Shown: piece by piece, positions 61,300 through 64,000 of the stretch | How positions within the stretch are numbered: the stretch's first letter is position 1 | Layout: each line of letters starts with the position of its first letter | Assembly: GCF_007096355.1 (NCBI RefSeq) | Contig: NZ_VKDF01000001.1 | Location: 586,871 to 650,870, forward strand | Length of the DNA stretch: 64,000 nucleotides | From: Paracoccus sp. M683 | Lineage (GTDB): Bacteria > Pseudomonadota > Alphaproteobacteria > Rhodobacterales > Rhodobacteraceae | Direction: 5' to 3' | Position numbers and translations under genes: made by a program | Notes under the pieces: generated by a model | What the model saw: only the letters and a program-made list of their open reading frames with translations | The model's database searches: none | What the model was told of the DNA's origin: nothing

Positions 61300-62396
61300 G
61301 CTATAACACCTTCGGCCGCGAATACCGCTTTACCACCTGGGGCGAAAGCCACGGCCCTGCGCTTGGCGCGACGGTGGACGGCACCCCGCCGGGCGTGCCT
61401 CTGGACGAGGCGTTCATCCAGCAATTCCTGGACCGCCGCCGTCCGGGCACCAGCAAGCACACCACGCAGCGGCGCGAAGCCGATCAGGTGCGCATCCTCT
61501 CGGGCGTGTTCGAGGGGCTGACGACCGGCACGCCGATCCAGCTGATGATCGAAAACACCGACCAGCGCAGCAAGGACTATGGCGAGATCGCGCAAAGCTT
61601 TCGCCCCGGCCATGCCGATATCACCTATCACCAGAAATACGGCGTCAGGGATTATCGCGGTGGCGGGCGCTCATCCGCGCGCGAGACGGCGGCGCGGGTG
61701 GCTGCGGGCGGCGTGGCGCTGGCGGTGCTGCGGCAGATGCTGCCCGACCTGCGGATCACCGGCTATATGGTGCAGATGGGCGCGATGCATCTGGACCGCG
61801 ACCGCTTTGACCGCTCGGCCATCGGCGAAAACCCGTTCTTCCTGCCCGATGCGACGGCGGCGGATGCCTGGTCGGACTATCTGGACGGTATCCGCAAGGA
61901 TCAGAACAGCGTCGGCGCCGCCGTCGAGGTACTGATCGAGGGCTGCCCGCCCGGCCTTGGCGCCCCGATCTATGCCAAGCTGGACACCGACCTTGCCGCC
62001 GCGATGATGTCGATCAACGCAGTAAAAGGCGTCGAGATCGGCGAGGGCATGGCGGCGGCGGCCCTGACCGGCACCGGCAATGCAGATGAGATCCGCATGG
62101 GCAATGACGGGCCATATTTCCTGTCGAACCATGCGGGCGGGATTCTGGGCGGGATTTCCAGCGGGCAGGATATCGTGGTGCGCTTTTCGGTGAAGCCGAC
62201 CAGTTCGATCACCACGCCGCGCCGGTCGATCAATTCGCGCGGCGAAGAGATCGACCTGATCACCAAGGGGCGCCACGACCCTTGTGTCGGCATTCGCGCG
62301 GTGCCGGTGGCCGAGGCGATGGCCGCCTGTGTGATTCTGGACCATCTGCTGATGGACCGGGCGCAGACGGGCGGGGTGCGCGGGCGGATCGGTTGA
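61296..62396 (+). CDS. aroC: Chorismate synthase AroC
   Basis: This is the last enzyme of the shikimate pathway. It converts 5-enolpyruvylshikimate-3-phosphate to chorismate with reduced FMN. The 366 residues fit. Signatures are [57 protein letters not shown] and [15 protein letters not shown]. It overlaps mutS by 4 bases, an unusual pairing of a repair gene with an amino-acid synthesis gene that nevertheless implies shared translation. A short perfect hairpin lies 14 bases after the stop. Confidence 0.97.
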   Translation: MSYNTFGREYRFTTWGESHGPALGATVDGTPPGVPLDEAFIQQFLDRRRPGTSKHTTQRREADQVRILSGVFEGLTTGTPIQLMIENTDQRSKDYGEIAQSFRPGHADITYHQKYGVRDYRGGGRSSARETAARVAAGGVALAVLRQMLPDLRITGYMVQMGAMHLDRDRFDRSAIGENPFFLPDATAADAWSDYLDGIRKDQNSVGAAVEVLIEGCPPGLGAPIYAKLDTDLAAAMMSINAVKGVEIGEGMAAAALTGTGNADEIRMGNDGPYFLSNHAGGILGGISSGQDIVVRFSVKPTSSITTPRRSINSRGEEIDLITKGRHDPCVGIRAVPVAEAMAACVILDHLLMDRAQTGGVRGRIG

Positions 62397-62409
62397 CAGA
62401 GGGGGTCAA

Positions 62410-62429
62410 GGTGCGTGCGAGCACGCACC
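62410..62429. repeat. REP-like palindrome between convergent aroC and FAH genes
   Basis: GGTGCGTGC (62410-62418) and GCACGCACC (62421-62429) form a perfect 9-bp stem with a 2-base loop, followed by CTACG. It ends one base before the stop codon of the FAH gene. The form GGTGCGTGC-nn-GCACGCACCCTACG resembles dispersed intergenic palindromes (REP-like) of GC-rich genomes. It could also act as a shared terminator. Only one copy is in the window, so its repeat nature is inferred. Confidence 0.5.
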
Positions 62430-63083
62430 CTACGTGATCCGGGCTGATAGTGGGGGCAGGCCGTCGATTGAGGCCTCGATCTGGTCGCCTCGCATCAGGG
62501 CGCTGACGCCGGCGGGGGTGCCGGTCATAACCAGGTCGCCGGGCATAAGGCGATAGAGGGTCGACAGGAAGGCCACGATCTCGGCCTCGGAAAAAATCAT
62601 CTGGTCCAGACGGCCATCCTGCCGGACCGCGCCATTCACCGACAGGCGAATGCCCGGACCAGCCGGGGCGGATGACAGCGGCGCGATCACCGCCGAAAAG
62701 TCGAAATCCTTGGCGGCGTCCCAGGGGCGGCGTTTGTCCTTGGCCTCGGCTTGCAGATCGCGGCGGGTCATGTCGATGCCGACTGCACGACCGATGATTG
62801 CCGCCGCAGCCTGATCAGGGGTGGCACCCGACAACTCGGCGCCGATGGCCAGAACCAGTTCGACCTCGTGATGCAGATCGGCCGTGCCGGGCGGATAGGG
62901 AACATCGCCCGGCGTGGTCAGCGCATGGGCGGATTTGGTGAAGAAGAACGGCTTTTCGCGATCCACCTCATTGCCCATCTCGGCAGCGTGGTCGGCATAG
63001 TTGCGGCCGATGCAGAAGATGCGACGGACCGGAAAATCCTGGCCATCCAGCGGCAGGGTCGGGGTTTCAAGGGTGAATATCAT
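62430..63083 (-). CDS. FAH-family hydrolase (acylpyruvase/fumarylpyruvate hydrolase-like)
   Basis: This 217-residue member of the small FAH-family hydrolases cleaves acylpyruvates or related 2-oxo acids. The family segments are FPVRRIFCIGRNYADHAAEM, FFFTKSAHAL, DLHHEVELVLAIG with the metal-binding HxE..E, and PGDLVMTGTPAGVS. The ATG at 63083 overlaps the stop of the kinase gene as ATGA; the frame to the left belongs to that gene. It is separate from the longer XylX-like FAH gene in the island. The substrate is not fixed by sequence. Confidence 0.92.
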   Translation of the reverse strand: MIFTLETPTLPLDGQDFPVRRIFCIGRNYADHAAEMGNEVDREKPFFFTKSAHALTTPGDVPYPPGTADLHHEVELVLAIGAELSGATPDQAAAAIIGRAVGIDMTRRDLQAEAKDKRRPWDAAKDFDFSAVIAPLSSAPAGPGIRLSVNGAVRQDGRLDQMIFSEAEIVAFLSTLYRLMPGDLVMTGTPAGVSALMRGDQIEASIDGLPPLSARIT

Positions 63084-63955
63084 ACCTGGGCCGCCATGAA
63101 TTTTTCTACTTCCTCCAGTTTCGGAATCGCATCGCCGGCACCTGTCCGGGTGACCTTCAGCGCCGCCGCAGCCGCTGCACGGCGCAGCGCCACGGGAATA
63201 TCCTCGTTCCGGTCCAGCCCGGCGACGAAATAGCCGGCGAAACAATCGCCCGCGCCGGTCGTGTCCACGGCATCAACCTGAAAGGCCGGAACCTCGAATT
63301 GCCGACCGCCGCGCAGGTCGCGATACTCGGCGCCCCTGGCGCCGCGCGTGATCAGCAGCCCCTCGACCGGCAGGTCATCGCCGAAGGCATCACACATCTG
63401 CGCGGCCTCGCCCTCGTTCAGGGCGATGATGGCCACATGGGGCAGCACCGCACGCAGCGCCGCAACATCAAAGGGCGCGGCGGAATAGACGACGCGAACA
63501 CCCCGGCGCGCGGCCAGTTGCGCCATCTCGGATTGCAGGTTGGTCTCGTTCTGCATCAACAGGAAATCCCCCCCTTTCATGCGGGCGATGGCGGATTTGA
63601 ACTGATCCTGTTGCAACGTCCGGTTGGCGCCGCCGTGAATGACGATCGAATTTTCACCCGACACATCCAGCAGGATGATCGCATGGCCGGTCGCCTGATC
63701 GTGGTGGCGGACGATATGGGTTGTATCCACCCCCGAGGCCGTCAGCCGCCCCACGACCCAGTCATCCGCCCGCGCCGCCGCGCCCAGATGCACCACCTGC
63801 GCCCCTGCCCGCGCCGCCGCCAGAGACTGATTCGAGCCCTTGCCCCCCATGCCCTTGCGGAACTCGCTGGCGGACAGGGTTTCACCCGGTTGCGGCATGT
63901 GCGGCAGCCGATAGGTGTAGTCGATATTGATCGAGCCGAGGTTCCAGATGGTCAT
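63080..63955 (-). CDS. PfkB-family sugar kinase (ribokinase-like)
   Basis: This 291-residue cytoplasmic kinase of the PfkB family has GSINIDYTYRLPHMPQPGET at the N-terminus, the substrate motif GGKGSNQSLAAARAG, and the C-terminal signature DTTGAGDCFAGYFVAG with the catalytic Asp. The closest pattern is ribokinase, but deoxyribokinase or another sugar kinase is possible. It is coupled to the FAH gene by a 4-base overlap. It begins 45 bases from the right edge, and the visible upstream bases contain no TGGTATACCA box. The rest of its operon may lie outside. Confidence 0.9.
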   Translation of the reverse strand: MTIWNLGSINIDYTYRLPHMPQPGETLSASEFRKGMGGKGSNQSLAAARAGAQVVHLGAAARADDWVVGRLTASGVDTTHIVRHHDQATGHAIILLDVSGENSIVIHGGANRTLQQDQFKSAIARMKGGDFLLMQNETNLQSEMAQLAARRGVRVVYSAAPFDVAALRAVLPHVAIIALNEGEAAQMCDAFGDDLPVEGLLITRGARGAEYRDLRGGRQFEVPAFQVDAVDTTGAGDCFAGYFVAGLDRNEDIPVALRRAAAAAALKVTRTGAGDAIPKLEEVEKFMAAQV

Positions 63956-64000
63956 GGCATCGCCTTCAGATGGTCACGCCCAGTTGTTAACCAAGCCTTC

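Noticed and set aside
1-64000. Prophage, integrase, insertion sequence, tRNA attachment site or plasmid origin
   Set aside because: No transposase, integrase, phage structural gene, tRNA gene or iteron cluster was seen anywhere in the window.

Overview
The window is gene-dense, GC-rich DNA from an alphaproteobacterium. Rhodobacterales, close to Paracoccus, is the best guess. The reasons are the ImuB-DnaE2 cassette, TRAP transporters of both the TAXI and DctPQM types, a MutL with an endonuclease motif, a saccharopine dehydrogenase pair, thiBPQ behind a TPP riboswitch, and frequent GTG/TTG starts with 1-4 base overlaps. This assignment is inferred from gene content only. No rRNA, tRNA, CRISPR array, insertion sequence or phage gene was seen, and no stretch over 300 bases lacks a gene.

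Layout. 1-4222 (+): end of imuB, then dnaE2 (mutagenic translesion synthesis). 4219-7103 (-): a TAXI-type TRAP transporter. 7163-17405 (-): part of a type VI secretion system (T6SS) operon, read tssK-tssL-tssM-tagF-pppA-ppkA. It holds the membrane complex, one baseplate adaptor and a kinase/phosphatase/TagF control module; sheath, tube, spike, ATPase and FHA genes are not in the window. 17492-24388 (-): a giant 2298-residue autotransporter adhesin directly upstream of tssK. 24653-27360 (+): a pair of M16 metallopeptidases (one with the HxxEH zinc site, one without). 27448-40673: mixed housekeeping and accessory genes, including a small lipoprotein, mutL, a DUF3775 protein, a PQQ sugar dehydrogenase, two saccharopine dehydrogenases, a Tat-exported metallo-beta-lactamase-fold hydrolase, an RluA-type pseudouridine synthase, a LysE exporter, two GFA zinc proteins, free-methionine-R-sulfoxide reductase, a broken YtcJ-like amidohydrolase, and a GntR regulator with D-erythronate dehydrogenase.

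40674-55198 is a sugar-acid catabolic island. It contains a XylX-like FAH enzyme, a Tat-exported SMP-30 lactonase, an IlvD/Edd-type aldonate dehydratase, two SDR dehydrogenases, a 2-hydroxyacid dehydrogenase, a second GntR regulator, an EamA transporter, an altronate/galactarate-type dehydratase, a DctPQM TRAP importer and uronate dehydrogenase. Three transcription units carry an identical palindrome TGGTATACCA and a fourth carries a TGTATACA variant, all in promoter position. This suggests one GntR/FadR-family regulon that co-ordinates uptake with oxidation and dehydration of uronic and aldonic acids.

55261-58594 (-): thiBPQ thiamine importer with its TPP riboswitch. 58663-62396 (+): mutS and aroC. 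62430-63955 (-): a small FAH-family hydrolase and a PfkB sugar kinase.

The most interesting points are: (1) candidate phosphothreonine motifs, three T-x-[FIL]-G-G-P copies in the disordered N-terminus of TssL, plus a tandem-duplicated DDRTRLSD motif in the PpkA kinase; (2) the TGGTATACCA regulon; (3) a perfect GC-rich stem-loop between dctP and dctQ; and (4) a 1.5-domain GFA protein made by internal duplication. Nothing in the window is clearly a wholly unknown system.
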